Assembly: GCA_019188255.1 (NCBI GenBank)
Contig: JAETXT010000011.1
Coordinates: forward strand, 744,001 to 808,000
Source of the DNA: Verticillium longisporum
Taxonomy: Eukaryota > Ascomycota > Sordariomycetes > Glomerellales > Plectosphaerellaceae
Direction of reading: 5' to 3'
DNA: 64,000 bases
The notes under the pieces were generated by a model. The model was given only the letters and a program-made list of their open reading frames with translations. It ran no database searches and was not told where the DNA came from. The position numbers were made by a program, and so were the translations under genes. This document shows, piece after piece, positions 23,287 to 34,831 of this stretch. Numbering within the stretch: the stretch's first letter is position 1; every line of letters starts with the position of its first letter.

Positions 23287-24552
23287 TCAAGCCTTCGGCT
23301 TGGCGGCCCTCAGCTTCCAGTTCTCCTTAAACGCTCCCGCCTGTGCCTCCAGGTCCTGCTGCGTGACGCGGTCCTCGATGCTCTCCATGACGCTCGTAAT
23401 GGTCGAGATGTGGTTAGCCTCGGACTTGTCGTCGCGGAATCGCAGGATGCGCCAGCGGCCCTCTTCGTCCTTGTGGCACTCGACAATACGGTCGACGAGC
23501 GGGTCGCCGAGCCCCTTGAGCGTCTCCCACTCGTCCTCGCGAATGTACACGTCGGCAAAGTACTCGTAGTTGCCGCCGTCACGTCCGCTGCCGAGGAAGC
23601 TCCACAGTTCCGCCTTGGGCACGCTGTCGTAGTCGACAAAGGGCTCGTCGCTGCCGCCCTCGAACATGTCGACGTCTTCGGGCTGCACGGTGGGGAAGTG
23701 CAGGCGCAGGCGGCAGTCGACCGTGTTCTCCTCGGGCGGCTTCCACTTGAGAATGTGGTTGTCGGTGCCGTGCTGGTACTTTGTGTGGACGCAGGTGAAG
23801 ATGAGGCCGTCGTTGCCGTGCTTCAGGGTTGGCAGGACGACGTTGAAGATCTTGGGGATGCCATAGCTGAACTCCATCTGCTTCATGACGACGTCGAAGG
23901 GCTGAAAGGCACGTTCTTGGGGATAGTTGTCGAACAGCTTGGTGTAGGGGCGGATGATGCCGTCCTTGACGTAGGCGATGCGCTTGTCGTAGCTGCGCTG
24001 CATCAGGTTCTGGCCGTCCAGAACGAGACAGTCGAAGATGAGGAAGCGAGGGACCTGCTTGCCGTCCTCAAAGTCGAGGACCAGCTCGCCATCGATGATT
24101 GTGCGCGTGTGCCACCCTAGAACATCATCCTTCATTGGGAAGTGGAGTTTGTGTTTTTCGACGCGCCAGTAATCGTTCTTGCGGTCGATGAGGTACACCG
24201 TCTCGGCGCCGGCCTCTTCGGTTAGATAGAGAAGGTATCGAATGCCATCGGACTTTTCGCAGACAAAGTAACTGAGAGGGGGGTGGATGTTAGCTCAGTC
24301 TTCTCCGAGGGAATGTACTCTAGGGACGAGAAATGAGGCTTACTCTTGTCTGCGCAGCTCAGCAAGGTGCTTGCGGGCAAAGCTGACAGGTTGTGCGCCA
24401 GGGAAGCCGATCTGATTTCGCTGCAGCAATTCTGCGACATCTCTCCGAAGCTGCAGGGCAAAGTCGCGTGGTGCTTTGATGCCGGGCTCCGCGATGGCCT
24501 TTATGGGCCCGTCGACCGGCGGCGTGTGTTCGTTTGGCGCAGGGCCGTCCAT
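23287..24552 (-). CDS. CEG1: mRNA capping enzyme guanylyltransferase subunit (CEG1-like)
   Basis: Two exons, 24552-24344 and 24271-23287, with a 72-base intron (donor GTAAGC, acceptor CTCAG), giving 397 aa. It transfers GMP from GTP to the diphosphate 5' end of nascent RNA through an enzyme-lysine intermediate. The active-site motif EKSDGIRY lies just after the splice junction (lysine ~76). Further nucleotidyltransferase motifs are IIDGELVLD (III), NDGLIFT (IV) and ILKWKPP (V). The OB-fold part follows, ending in a basic tail (KLRAAKPKA). The start MDGPAPNEH at 24552 gives a length typical of the fungal family. The open frame extends a little upstream but without conserved residues. Confidence 0.95.
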
Positions 24553-24692
24553 GTTGTTCAGTGCGACAACTATGTGACACAAAGGAGGGAAAAGTAACTG
24601 CTGTCGCGACGAGGGACGAAGACAGATGCGCGTCTGTCTTATCGATAAGACAAGGTTGAGTAAGGCAAAGTGGGGAGAGACGCGGCCCTCTG

Positions 24693-24737
24693 AGGTACCT
24701 ACAGGCAACTACCTACCTACCTAGGTAGACAGGGTAG
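24693..24737. repeat. TACC repeat with TACCTAGGTA palindrome
   Basis: Tandem CTAC/TACC units running into a TACCTAGGTA palindrome, in the capping enzyme promoter. Similar motifs recur elsewhere in the window (for example 55238-55249). Confidence 0.7.
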
Positions 24738-24801
24738 AACAATTCATCATCTAATCATTTGTCCTGTGGAAGGTTCAGTGGTCTCAAGGTACGCTTTGGT
24801 T

Positions 24802-25290
24802 TCATGGTTCGCCCTCTTTAGCACGAATGGCCCATCCGCCGTGCCATCCGATCCAGCTCTTTTCCAAACGCCCTCGCAGGAACAGGACGACGATGGCCAG
24901 TCCCATAAAGCCGATATTCGCGCCTCCAACCCATGTCCACCCACCTTCAGCATAGAGCCTGTTTCCTATGGCCGCTCCTGACATTTGTGCGAGGAATCCA
25001 CAAACTACGAAAGCAGAATTGACGCGGTTCATCGCTGTAGGGTCAATGCTAAAGGCGGCAACCCTGTTGGCCGTCTGCGACGTCTGCGTTCCCATATTGA
25101 TGGCGATCGCTTCAATGATGGGACCCGCGGTTGTCAGATTTCCAGCGAAGGTGCTGGTCATGACACCCACTAAGGCAGAGAACCAGGGCATAAACCTGTC
25201 CATGAAGATTCTGCCGTGAAATGGCCCAAGAACTATCGCAGCAAAGCCGATGAGCCCGAACAGTCCGACTTTTAAAAAAGAATAGGGTTC
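24802..25290 (-). pseudogene. MFS transporter, C-terminal half only
   Basis: The open frame encodes roughly the last five membrane segments of a major facilitator (LFGLIGFAAIVLGPF, WFSALVGVMTSTFAG, MNRVNSAFVVCGFLAQMSG, ANIGFMGLAIVVLFL). The pattern is that of drug/H+ antiporter-like fungal MFS proteins: GPIIEAIAINMGTQTSQTANR, then NRVNSAF, with YAEGGW after. The N-terminal half (about 220 residues) is missing, and no ATG lies at the left end of the homology. Upstream of ~25290 (minus direction) the sequence no longer resembles a transporter and instead overlaps a plus-strand relic, so a breakpoint lies near 25270-25300. It ends KEGEP-stop at 24802. Not a functional transporter as it stands. 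Confidence 0.75.
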
Positions 25291-25863
25291 TACAAAAATC
25301 TCATGGAGCTGTGCACTCAGCCTGAGTTGCGCATGGAGGAGCTCAACACTCCTCAAAAGGACATCGCTACCCGCCGCAGCTCGACCAAGGCTGACCTGCC
25401 GATGGATGCTGATAGTAACGTAAGAACCTTAGACTCTCATCTAATCTAAATCTCAACTTTTTTTTAGCATCACCTCATTCAAATGAAGCATCTGGCGGGC
25501 TACTCCCCCGCCGCGATTTGCCTCTCGTTTGGCACCAATGGCATGACTGGCGCCGTCTGCCCGCTCCCCCGTCCGCAATAATAAAGATGTTATTAATCGT
25601 CATTTCAAGCATCCCAACAGTGGGTATACTGCTGCGCGTGCTGGTAAGTGCAGATTCAAGTGTAAACTAAATTGAAATGAGATCTAACTTATTTTTTTAG
25701 CAGCTGCCGCTGCTGCCCACCTGCCCGACCGCGCCAACCATCGCATCAACCGCGCCCGCGCCAACTCGCCCACTACCGTTGACGTTTCCTCGGATGAGGG
25801 GGATGATGAGGATAGCAATGTGGACGAGGACGAGGTGAACGCCGAGGAGAACGAGGAGTAACT
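25273..25863 (+). pseudogene. Spliced-looking gene relic of unknown origin
   Basis: Two apparent introns are visible: donor GTAAGA at 25420 ending in a T8 tract plus AG near 25468, and donor GTAAGT near 25644 ending in T7-AG near 25701. The putative exons encode a short polar peptide, then (frame changed and interrupted by stops near 25580) an alanine run, an Arg/Asn-rich stretch and an acidic tail rich in Asp/Glu that ends at TAA 25861-25863. The frames do not join into one protein. I recognise no family. It sits against the truncated transporter, so it may be part of a mobile element or a rearranged gene end. Confidence 0.4.
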
Positions 25864-26377
25864 TTTTAAAGGAGGCCCTATTTATCAATATTTAGCATTC
25901 CGCCGCTCCTGCAATTGTTCCGCAAGTCAGATAACGCGATCGCGTACGCCAAGACTAGCAAGATCTCAAAGAACTCAAGCGTCTACTACTTGCGCAATAT
26001 GCTCAATGTTGGCCAATCAATTCTTTCAAGATAGGCCACTTTCAGTAACTGCCGGATTCCGTCGGACGGAAGAATATTGCAATCATGGTCGGGAGAAAAA
26101 TGGCCGAGCAACAAGCTGCGTTCCCCATACCCCTCATGTCGGACCCCGGCTTCGCGATCAAAGGGTTTCCCCCGCAATACAATAACCAGAAGGGGCCGTA
26201 TCGATGGACCAGGATCCTGAGCTCAATTCCGGACGAAAGGGTCTTTCCGTGTTTCCACAGGAAATCATAGCGAATTTCAGATGATTGTTATGAATATATG
26301 GTCGAGGGGCCACTCGTCTCGTCGACTTTCTGTGCCTTTCCGACCTTAGTACGACTAGGTATCTTAGGTAGTTTGAG
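25864..26377. other. AT-rich spacer, no gene seen
   Basis: AT-richer than the flanking genes, and contains the palindrome-like TAGGTATCTTAGGTA near 26356-26370. It is presumably the promoter of the carboxylesterase. Confidence 0.5.
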
Positions 26378-28171
26378 ATGCCTTCACTCCTTGCTTGTAT
26401 TTTGAGCATTTTGCTAGCAACGCGGCAAGGGATCCTGGGCCAAACTGTCCCAGCATCGCCGCATCTGCTAGCTGAGCTTGACTATGGCTCGTTCCAGGGC
26501 GCGTACTCGGAGGAGTTCAATATCTCTTACTGGCAAAAGATTCCATTCGCCGCGCCCCCTACTGGCGTAAATCGCTTCCGGGGACCCCAACCTCCGGCTC
26601 CTGTCATAGAGAAGCCGTACAACTCAAGCCAATTCTTCGAGATGTGCCCACAGCGAACGGTATGACTTGTCATCGTGCCGGGGGTGTCTTCTCCAAGCAG
26701 TCAAGACTGACTCTTGCGAACAGGTCAACGGCTCAGAAGACTGTCTGTATCTAGCTCTTTACTCGCGCCCCTGGACGAAGGATCAACCACTGAAGCCAGT
26801 GATCGTCACCTTCTATGGCGGTGGATTTGCTCAGGGTTCTGCGTTTTTCAGGCTGCCACCTCCGGGGTTCCCTTACAAGACCAATGCGCCTCCACCGTCA
26901 GACATGATCTTTGCTTATCCCACCTTGAATGTCTCTTCCGCCTCGGATATGATCATTGTCTACCCCAATTATCGCATCAACGCTTTTGGTTTCCTACCCG
27001 GAAAGCGGATAGCCGAGGACCCTCTCTCTGATCTGAACCCTGGACTCCTGGACCAGGAGGCAGCCCTCAAGTGGACCAAGGCGAACATTGCCAAGTTCGG
27101 TGGTAATCCTGACGATATCACCATATGGGGTCAGTCAGCAGGTGGCGGCAGTGTGCTCGCGCAGACAATCGGGCGCAGCGGCAAGCAGAAACTGTTCCAC
27201 CGGGCCATGGCCAATAGCCCGTTCTGGCCGAAAGTCTACCAGTATGACAGTCCCGAGGCCGAGACGCTCTACGAGGAGCTCGCAAACCGCACAGGCTGTG
27301 CGGGAGCAGACAGCCTGGCCTGTCTGAAGCGAGTGGATGTGCAGACGATCCGTGATGCGAGCCTGAAGATCTCGGGCTTGCTCAAATACACAACGTCTGC
27401 ATTCAATTGGGCCCCAGTCATTGACGGCGAGTTTCTTACCGAGTCACTGTCGGAAGCCACGTCTTCGATTACCGTTGAGAGAGCCTTCGCGATGCACAAC
27501 ACACACGAAGGCGAGAGCTTCATCCCTCCGAGCCTCCAGGGTGCGGCGAATGAGACGGCCTTTGATCAGTGGCTTCGTGGATTCCTGCCTCAGTTCAGCG
27601 ACTGCGAGATCGCCGCCGTGAAGAGGCATTACCCAGCTGAAGGAACTACAGAAACCATAGAGTACAACAGCACCTGGGTCCGCGCTGGGCTTGTCTACCG
27701 AGACAATGTGCTATCATGCCCTGCGTACTGGTTCACAAACGCAGCATCAAAGGGCTTCCTCGGCGAGTACTCGCTAACGCCATCGCTACATGCGAGTGAC
27801 ACATTCTGGGTATGTGGTCGTATTGCCGTAAGACTGGAGATTCACTGACGACGGGACTTTAGTGGAACCGTATCAATGCTACTCAGCTACAAAGACCTTC
27901 CTATTATAGGGGTTATGCAGGTGCGTAGCGACTCGATACCCAATGCCTTACATGCCAAGCTCATACCTGAACAGGTGCTATCGCGTCCTTCTTGATGACG
28001 GGAGACCCCAACGTTCACAAGCTAACGCCAGCGGACGTGGCCGGCGTGCCGAACGTTAAGCAAACTCAAGAATGGGTCATCAACCAAGATGGATTCGATG
28101 TGGCGGATGCGAAACTTTTAGCAGGCAGGTGTGCCTTTTGGAGGAAGGTTTCAGCTCGGGTCCCTATGTAA
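26378..28171 (+). CDS. Secreted type-B carboxylesterase/lipase
   Basis: Four exons: 26378-26659, 26724-27809, 27863-27920 and 27975-28171, all with GT-AG introns and consistent phases, giving 540 aa. Alpha/beta hydrolase of the carboxylesterase B family, hydrolysing ester substrates outside the cell. A hydrophobic N-terminus (SLLACILSILLATRQGILG) looks like a signal peptide. Motifs: early FAAPPTGVNRFRGPQP, NGSEDCLYL, oxyanion-hole FYGGGFAQG, nucleophile GQSAGGGSV, acidic residue probably in NTHEGESFIPP, and histidine in SLHASDTFW at the exon 2 end. Several N-x-S/T sites fit secretion. The specific substrate is not predictable. It lies beside a degraded transporter, so the neighbourhood looks dynamic, but this gene is intact. 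Confidence 0.9.
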
Positions 28172-28455
28172 GGTAGAGGGGTAACGTCTTGCCATGTTGG
28201 AAAGTGATGCAAAGCTACTAGTTGATGTAGAGCTATTGCGCTGAGCGCCAATTTATGGCAAGGGTGCCGTGTTTTCCATGGTTAACAGACGGTAGACAAC
28301 GTATTTAAATGGGAAGATGAAGACGTTCAGCGTGGGTTTAGGAACCCTGGCGCGATTGGTAAAGCGAGCTATTCAACTCCCGACATCATGTAGTCAATGG
28401 TTCAAATAGAAAATGTACATCTTTCACGCCGCTTAGGAATGACTCCAGCCAGCTC

Positions 28456-31400
28456 TTACACTACATAGTCAAGGCTACCTCTGATGATGGAAAGATCCCC
28501 TTCTCGGGTCAGGACAACATCGCCCTGCACCAACAGGGACGCAGGTTCTTTTCTTCCAGCGAACCAGTCGTAGGGTACAAAGAAGTGCCGTGAAACCTCC
28601 AATGGTGCTGGCTCTTGGCCTACATCGACCTGTCGCTTTTTGTCGCGCAGATCCACAGAGCATACCCATGAAGAATCATCAAGAAAGATGAGTTTGCCAA
28701 GCTTGTCAACCCCAATCACGTGGGCTATGCTGGGCGCAGCGACCAGGTGTGGAGGTCTAGGCGGTGTGTTCTCTTGTCCCTCCACCGTGATTCCTGAAGG
28801 ATTACGATCTTTCAGGTCGAAAAAGTTCTCATCAAGGAGTGTGATGCCGCAGGTACGCGATGAACCGTCACTACTGGAAAACTCCAGCATGATCCTCTGC
28901 TCTTGATGGAATGTGCAAATGATTGTATGCTTCAATAGCATCCTGTCGCCGTCCAAGAGTATCGGAAACGATGCGACAGGCGAAAGATCCGCCCAAGTAT
29001 AGATGCCTAGCCTGTCGGCCTCAACACAAATGAGATGCTGGGGGTTGCGTGGGTGTTGCAGCCATTGACGGTTCCCTAAACTTTCTGGATATGGCTTCTC
29101 AATTTCCTGCCTGCCATCATCGAGGGAGATCAGATGACTGGCCGTATGTGTCGAGATCAACAGCTTGCCCAGAGTTTCCCCGACAAGGAGGTCGACAATG
29201 GCAATGTCCGATTCCAAGCGGGATTGAAATAGAGCTCGAACGTCCCACGTTTGATTGAGACCAACTGGCTTCTTGAGCTCGTGCAACGACAATTTGCCAG
29301 AAGCATCAATGCTGAGGAGAGCTTCTAGCCGGTGGCACCAAGCTAGAAGACGGATGGACGTCTTGTGCATGCCTAAGGTCTGTAGTTGGGCAGCCGTCTT
29401 GCGGTCATAGAGCACCACAATGCCGTTGTCCTTGCCACCGAAAATCACTTCACCCGAAGGATGAGCCTCCATGGCAGTGATTTGGGCTTTTGCTCCCAAG
29501 GCAACAATCTCCACGGTCGAAGCTGAAGTCGTTCCACTACTATCATCGGTCAAGGCATCTCGTAAAAGCGCCGCAGGCTCCCAGACGGTGCATTGGGCGC
29601 CTCTGATATCGGCAAGGAGCCGGCTGTGCCTGGCAAAACCTATTTGCCTGATGTATGAATTGGAAGATTTGACCCGATAAAGCAGTTTGAAGGTATCAAA
29701 TTCGTACACGTTGATGATCCCATTTGCCCCTCCAGCAGCTAGTAGACGCCCATCATGGCTTGCAGCAAGGGTTTGGCAATCGGCACGAATGCATTCCACC
29801 TGTTGATTTGCGAATGGGTCGAGAAGAGCAAGCTCGCCATCAAGATAAGCGACTGCTAACAGGACGACATCAGGATTGGGATTGAAGGCTAGGGCGACCA
29901 CAACGTGTGTACTGGTTTCGCCACTGAGGGTCATCTTGCCACAGCTACCGGCATACGCGTCGTCTTCCATGTCCCACAGCATGATGGGCTGGCCGCTATA
30001 AGCAGCTGCGATGACCTTGTGGGTGGTCGAGATTGTGAGCGCGCCGGGGGGTCGACGGGGTGGCGTACGGCTTGCCCCGGGGGTGTCACTCCATGGCTTT
30101 TGGGTCGGTTCTGGAAGGACGTCTGTCTGTCCCAAATCCCAAGTTGCCAGATAGTTCTTGTCGCTTGCGATAAGCAGCAGTTGCCCATCAAAAGTCATGT
30201 CTAGTGGGCGTGGGGGGCTAGTAAAATTGTGAATCACCTCGCCGCTCGCAATGTCCCACACTTTGACCATCTTCAAACCGCAAGTTGCGATAAGATTGCT
30301 TTTGCTCCTGAAAGCTATAAGCTTGACAGTTTCGCCGTGTTCGAGGTACTTGTATTGTTGATAGGAATTTGTGTAGTACAAGGCAACGTGACCAGATGTC
30401 AAACCGATGGCTAAAAAGTCGTCGCCATAACGCATAGCACTCGGCCTGCCCTGGTTGAAATCGATATGTAGCAGCCTATCGTCCCATTGTTCATGCGAAG
30501 CTCCAATGACAGAAAGGCGCCGTGGAGGCCCGGTGGTATTGAAGATCATGGAACTTGTCGGACAGAATGGGGGTATTAGAGAATACACGGCCTGTGGTGA
30601 TACTGCCAAGGCATTTGCGAACATGGCCGGCATACGGGCAAGGTCTACTGCCCATTGTCGAAGTGTCTTGATTCGCGGGTCTAGAGGCGGCGTCTCGGAT
30701 AGATAGGCGTTGACGTAGGCCTTGAGGTGCTTGGATGTTCGAATAAGCTGGTTGAGATCTCGACTGTGGGCCATGACCTCGATCCAGGTAAGTACATTCG
30801 ACTTCAAAAACTTCCCAATCAACTGCAAGGGCTCCGCTGATATCGATGGTACCGCCCGGGCGAGGTGATAGGAGTATGCGGTACACGCATAGGCGGCGAA
30901 GTCCTCCCGCTTCGGGAGCAAATGCGCGGGGGAGTGGCGCCGGTTGGTCCTCGGCGGCTTCATTTCGTCCCCAACGAGATACGTCAGGCATACCTGAGCC
31001 ATTCGTGTGTGTACCATTGTTGGGTCTATACCAAATTCTGACTCGAGGTCAGTCTTCAAAAGAAATTCGCGGGCGGTTTCATGGACCATCTGAACCCTGC
31101 CAAACATGTCAACGACAACTAGTTGGCCACACAAAGCAGTGATGCTCTCCTCTAGCCTTGGAAAAGCGTCGTCTACATCCAACGCAAGAGCACCACTGAG
31201 CTCGCCAACTGTCATCGGCCGAAGGGCACAAACTACCCATCTCAGGATGGTCTTTGACAGATTCTTGCCTCGCGTTGCCTGCGACATGGTGTCCAACGTC
31301 CGCCTGTACAAGGGTTCCATTCCTCTCGGTACGTCCTCGAGCACTTGATTGATCTCCTTGATACTGTGGCAACGGAGAAGCTCCTTGAGGACCAGGATAG

Positions 31401-33226
31401 TCCACAAGAATGATCCCTTGGACTTGTCAAGGATCTTCGCTGCCAGAAGGGCACGATCTTTCGGCTTAACGACACTCAAGGCTTGTGTGCCCTTTTCGAT
31501 CAAGAGCTTGAAGTCTGGTAGTGTTTCTGATGCCGAGATGGCCAAGAAAGGTTGTGTTTGCGCATCGATATTCGAGAAACGTAGGTCTAGATCAGTCGTG
31601 TCTCGACTGGTGAACATGATTCTTAATGGCACTGAGTCTTCCATGTTGGAAAAAATAGCGTTGACGAGTGTCGAGGTACTTGAACACTCGTCAACAGCAT
31701 CAATAACCCAATACTGGCGGGTTCCGGTAGCCTTGAATATGCCGGAAAGAAACAGCAGTCTCCAAAGGGTGCGCTCGTCGACGTGATCCAACCGAATGCC
31801 GTCCAGTTGCATCTCGAGTATAGATTGAGTGGCGTTGGTGTTGGAGCAAGCCATCTGGAAAGCCAAAGAACGAAGGCATCGACTGAGGCTGGACTTGGAC
31901 CTGTCACCGTGCTTGAAGAAAAAGTAGCTGACCTGGTGGCCTGCCTCCCGCAAGTTGTCGATCACGTAGCCAGCGAGGACAGACTTGCCCGTGGCTGGTT
32001 TGCCCTTGACCCACAAGGCTCTGTCAGTCACAGACTCTCCGTCTCTCCAATTCGTGTAGACTGCCTTTGTGGAGATCCATCCACAGGTGTCGTGCAGTCG
32101 AGATTCTCGGACACTAAGGAGGTCATCATTAACAATGTCTGGGACATCCAGATATGCCCTGAGATCCTTGATCGAGTCTCGTTTCTCCCTTGACATTGGT
32201 TCCTGGATAGCCACAGCCAACTTTACAACGGTCGACGCCAGGGCGTTGCGCAGAGTGGTGTATGTGGCATCGGCTGGCGTATCGAACTTGCATATGGAAC
32301 GATGATCGGCGTTCATGGGCACTTGCTGCTCCTCACGGTAGCCCAAGACTGCAGACTCTGGGTCAACAATCATGGTGTTGAGTAGTTTCATAACCTGTGT
32401 TTCGTAGAATGACCAGAGCTCCAAGCCGGACGAGAAATGGCGAAACTCATCATTGATGGTTTGGATAGTTGCTGAGTTTCGTTCGAGGTCGCCGACATAG
32501 CTGCGGTCATATGCGATTCTGAGCATATTCTTCAGTGTCTTGGCCGAATCGGCCCCTCGGTGCGGTGTGGCCAGGAAGTAAATGGTGGTGAAGCGGCTGG
32601 CCAAGGCGTGGTGCGCTGCGTCTTGCCTGGCTAGAAGGTATGCTTTCTTTATCACCAGGCCTCCCATGCTATGGCCAATGGCCACGATACTTGTGCTGGA
32701 AGTGGAGAGACATGGCGATGTGCTGATAACGCCGAGGAATGCTTTTCCTATGTGGTGGATATTCAGGCAGTCCTCCTTGCCTCTCAAATAATCCGAATCA
32801 TATCCATAGCTGTGGATGCGGACATGTTCAAAGGAGGGGTCTTTGGGCAGCCATTCCTTGGGCCAGTAGTGAGACCGCAGGGTAGTCTTGCTCCATGTTT
32901 TTCTGGAACCTCCACCTAGGCCATGAACAAAGATGAAGTCGACCTTTGGATCTCGAGGTGAGTGTAAAAGAGTCAGACCGAGCGGTCCCTTAGGGTCTTC
33001 GGCGTGGTCTTTAGGAGGACCAGTAGGGGTCCTCGAAAATGTCTTTGAAAGTGAAAAGAGCTTCTTCGAGCTAGTGGTCGAAGTGCGACGGCTTGATGGG
33101 GGCGATGGAGGCAATTCAGAATCAGCACCTCGTTGCTTTCGAGAGAACTGCGAACAGACAGTCACGTGTTGTTAGCTATGGCTACAGTGGCACACAAGGA
33201 TGGACAAGGCTAGGGCGGCTAACCAT
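28456..33226 (-). CDS. NLR-like receptor: lipase domain, NACHT NTPase and WD repeats
   Basis: Main exon 33147-28456. The frame has no ATG before residue ~165, and an acceptor-like sequence (GCTAAC then TTCGCAG) ends at 33148. I propose a mini-exon consisting of ATG 33226-33224 followed by a GTTAGC donor, giving about 1564 aa; this start is uncertain. Order: disordered Ser-rich N-terminus (~1-60); alpha/beta hydrolase (~70-290) with FVHGLGGGS and nucleophile GHSMGG; NACHT (~340-560) with P-loop GKPATGKS and VIDAVDECS; helical region; WD-type propellers (~870-1560), for example VKVWDIASGEV and IMLWDMEDD. Lipase-NACHT receptors of this kind (SesB type) act in fungal non-self recognition and regulated cell death. 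The WD repeats here are diverged, not the near-identical kind. Divergent from a deaminase gene. Confidence 0.88.
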
Positions 33227-33809
33227 GGTCGCTAATCCTTTGCGATGCTCGAAACATCAGTGGACATCCGTGGACGTCGTCATCCCGCCCGCCGACTTGG
33301 GCTTTGCGCTTTGGTCTGTGAATGGGCGGGAAGAAGACATTTGGAGAGGCGTATTGAGATCAGAAGCAGATGGTAAAGGTCCGGGCAGCCCAGATACCCT
33401 CCATGTTGGTGATATCCTTGCCAGCCTGCAGGGCGAGGACAGTCACGTCGCCCCCTCCACGCTGCTGCGCACCGTCCCCGCCCGTCCGCCCGCCCGTCTT
33501 TAGCAACCCGCAGTGCATGTACATGTACAGGTACCCTGCAGGATTCTGCAACTGTCAGGTCACATCGGGACTTGGAACCAATCACTCATCTATCTTCACG
33601 GCATTAGGCGCCCAACATCGCACCCCGCCCAGATGAGCCCCCCCTCCAGACCACAGGCCAGCAGTGTACAAGAGGATAAGGCTCGGGATGGATTGTAATC
33701 GCTCATGCCATGCTCGTTGCTCTGAATTGAAAATCACACATGTCCCTCCTTTCCTGGAACACAGCTAGAAGTCAGTTCATCACAGAAGAGGACGCCATCT
33801 CACATCATC
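33227..33809. promoter_or_regulatory. Divergent promoter between the NACHT receptor and the deaminase
   Basis: About 580 bases shared by two outward-reading genes. It contains GC-rich sequence (33410-33500) and a short TGTACATGTACAGGTACC palindromic stretch near 33515-33535. No tested sites are known to me. Confidence 0.45.
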
Positions 33810-34346
33810 ATGGGCCTAAAACAGAAATATCCGACCTTGCCGCCGAGGCACCACGAGGCCTTCATGGAGTTCGCCCTCGTTCAGGCGCGCAAGTCGCCTC
33901 CAGCGGGCAACAAGTTCTGCGTCGGCGCTGTCCTCGCTAACGAGGACACGGGCGAGATTCTCTCGACAGGATACTCGCTCGAATACCCCCGCGATTACAA
34001 AGGCGACAAGGGCACGACACACGCGGAGCAGTGCTGCTTCATCAAAATCGCCGACCAGCACGACCTCCCTGAGGAGCGTATTCACGAGGTGCTGCCCCCT
34101 AACACGGTGCTGTACACAACGATGGAGCCTTGCAACGAGAGACTGAGCGGCAACATGACGTGCGCAACCCGGATCCTGAGGCTTCGGGGCGCGATCAAGA
34201 CCGTGTATGTGGGTATCAGGGAGCCTGGCACGTTCATCGCGCACAATGACGGCCAGGAGAGGCTGGAAGCTGGCGGCGTCAACGTTGTGTACCCCGTTGA
34301 GCATTGGCGGGAGAAAATCACGGGCATCTCCATGGCTGGACACTGA
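33810..34346 (+). CDS. Zinc-dependent deaminase of the CDA fold (DRAP deaminase-like)
   Basis: Single-exon 178-aa protein. Zinc and catalytic residues are clear: HAEQ (H71, E73) and PCNERLSGNMTC (C108, C117). The extended PC-x8-C loop resembles the deaminase part of fungal Rib2 (riboflavin pathway) more than plain cytidine deaminase, so a role on a pyrimidine or pteridine-like amine is likely. Free nucleoside or tRNA substrates cannot be excluded. ATG at 33810 sits in a good fungal context (ATCATCATG). It reads away from the NACHT receptor and toward the fructosamine kinase-like gene on the same strand. Confidence 0.85.
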   Translation: MGLKQKYPTLPPRHHEAFMEFALVQARKSPPAGNKFCVGAVLANEDTGEILSTGYSLEYPRDYKGDKGTTHAEQCCFIKIADQHDLPEERIHEVLPPNTVLYTTMEPCNERLSGNMTCATRILRLRGAIKTVYVGIREPGTFIAHNDGQERLEAGGVNVVYPVEHWREKITGISMAGH

Positions 34347-34831
34347 GAGAAAGACACGATGGGTGACTGGAGCACCGTCAGCCTGTGACACTGGCAATGT
34401 ATGGCCCATGTGATTCATCGCCTTCGCATCTGTACCAGTTTAGTGAGAAAATGTCACCCCAAAAGACTGCATGAGCCACGGCCAAAACCACCAACCGCAT
34501 ATAACACGTTGACCAATTGGCTTCGCCAGGCCGCTGGCAAGTGGCCTAGCCTTCTAGCATCTTATTTTGGAAGCAGTGGGATCGCAGTCAGGCGGCTATG
34601 GCGAACCTGGCGGCAAGTGGCTGCTTGGAGGGTCAGCAGGCGAGGAAGTCAATACGTGTGTGACAAGCTGGCAAGGCTGGGTTGGGTAGATTCGCTTTAT
34701 GGCCCATAAAACCCCGCCTTCACCCGCTGGAATCGTGGACGGATGATGTGAGCATAGCGCCTTTCACGTAGGTAGTCATTCATCCAAAGAGTCTGACCCC
34801 TAGAACCCAGCATCAATCCAGTGAGGTAGTC
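34347..34831. other. Intergenic, no gene seen
   Basis: Holds the deaminase 3' end and the promoter of the next plus-strand gene. Nothing else is recognised. Confidence 0.5.

Noticed and set aside
23182..24120. 312-codon plus-strand open frame
   Set aside because: Antisense shadow of the capping enzyme, whose catalytic motifs are all on the minus strand.
28340..28410. tRNA-like boxes (GGCGCGATTGGTAAAGCG, then GGTTCAAATAG)
   Set aside because: The second box lacks the conserved final CC, spacing is off and no acceptor stem pairs up.
30000..33000. Plus-strand open frames of 80-140 codons across the NACHT receptor
   Set aside because: All are antisense to one continuous 1560-codon frame with clear lipase, NACHT and WD motifs.
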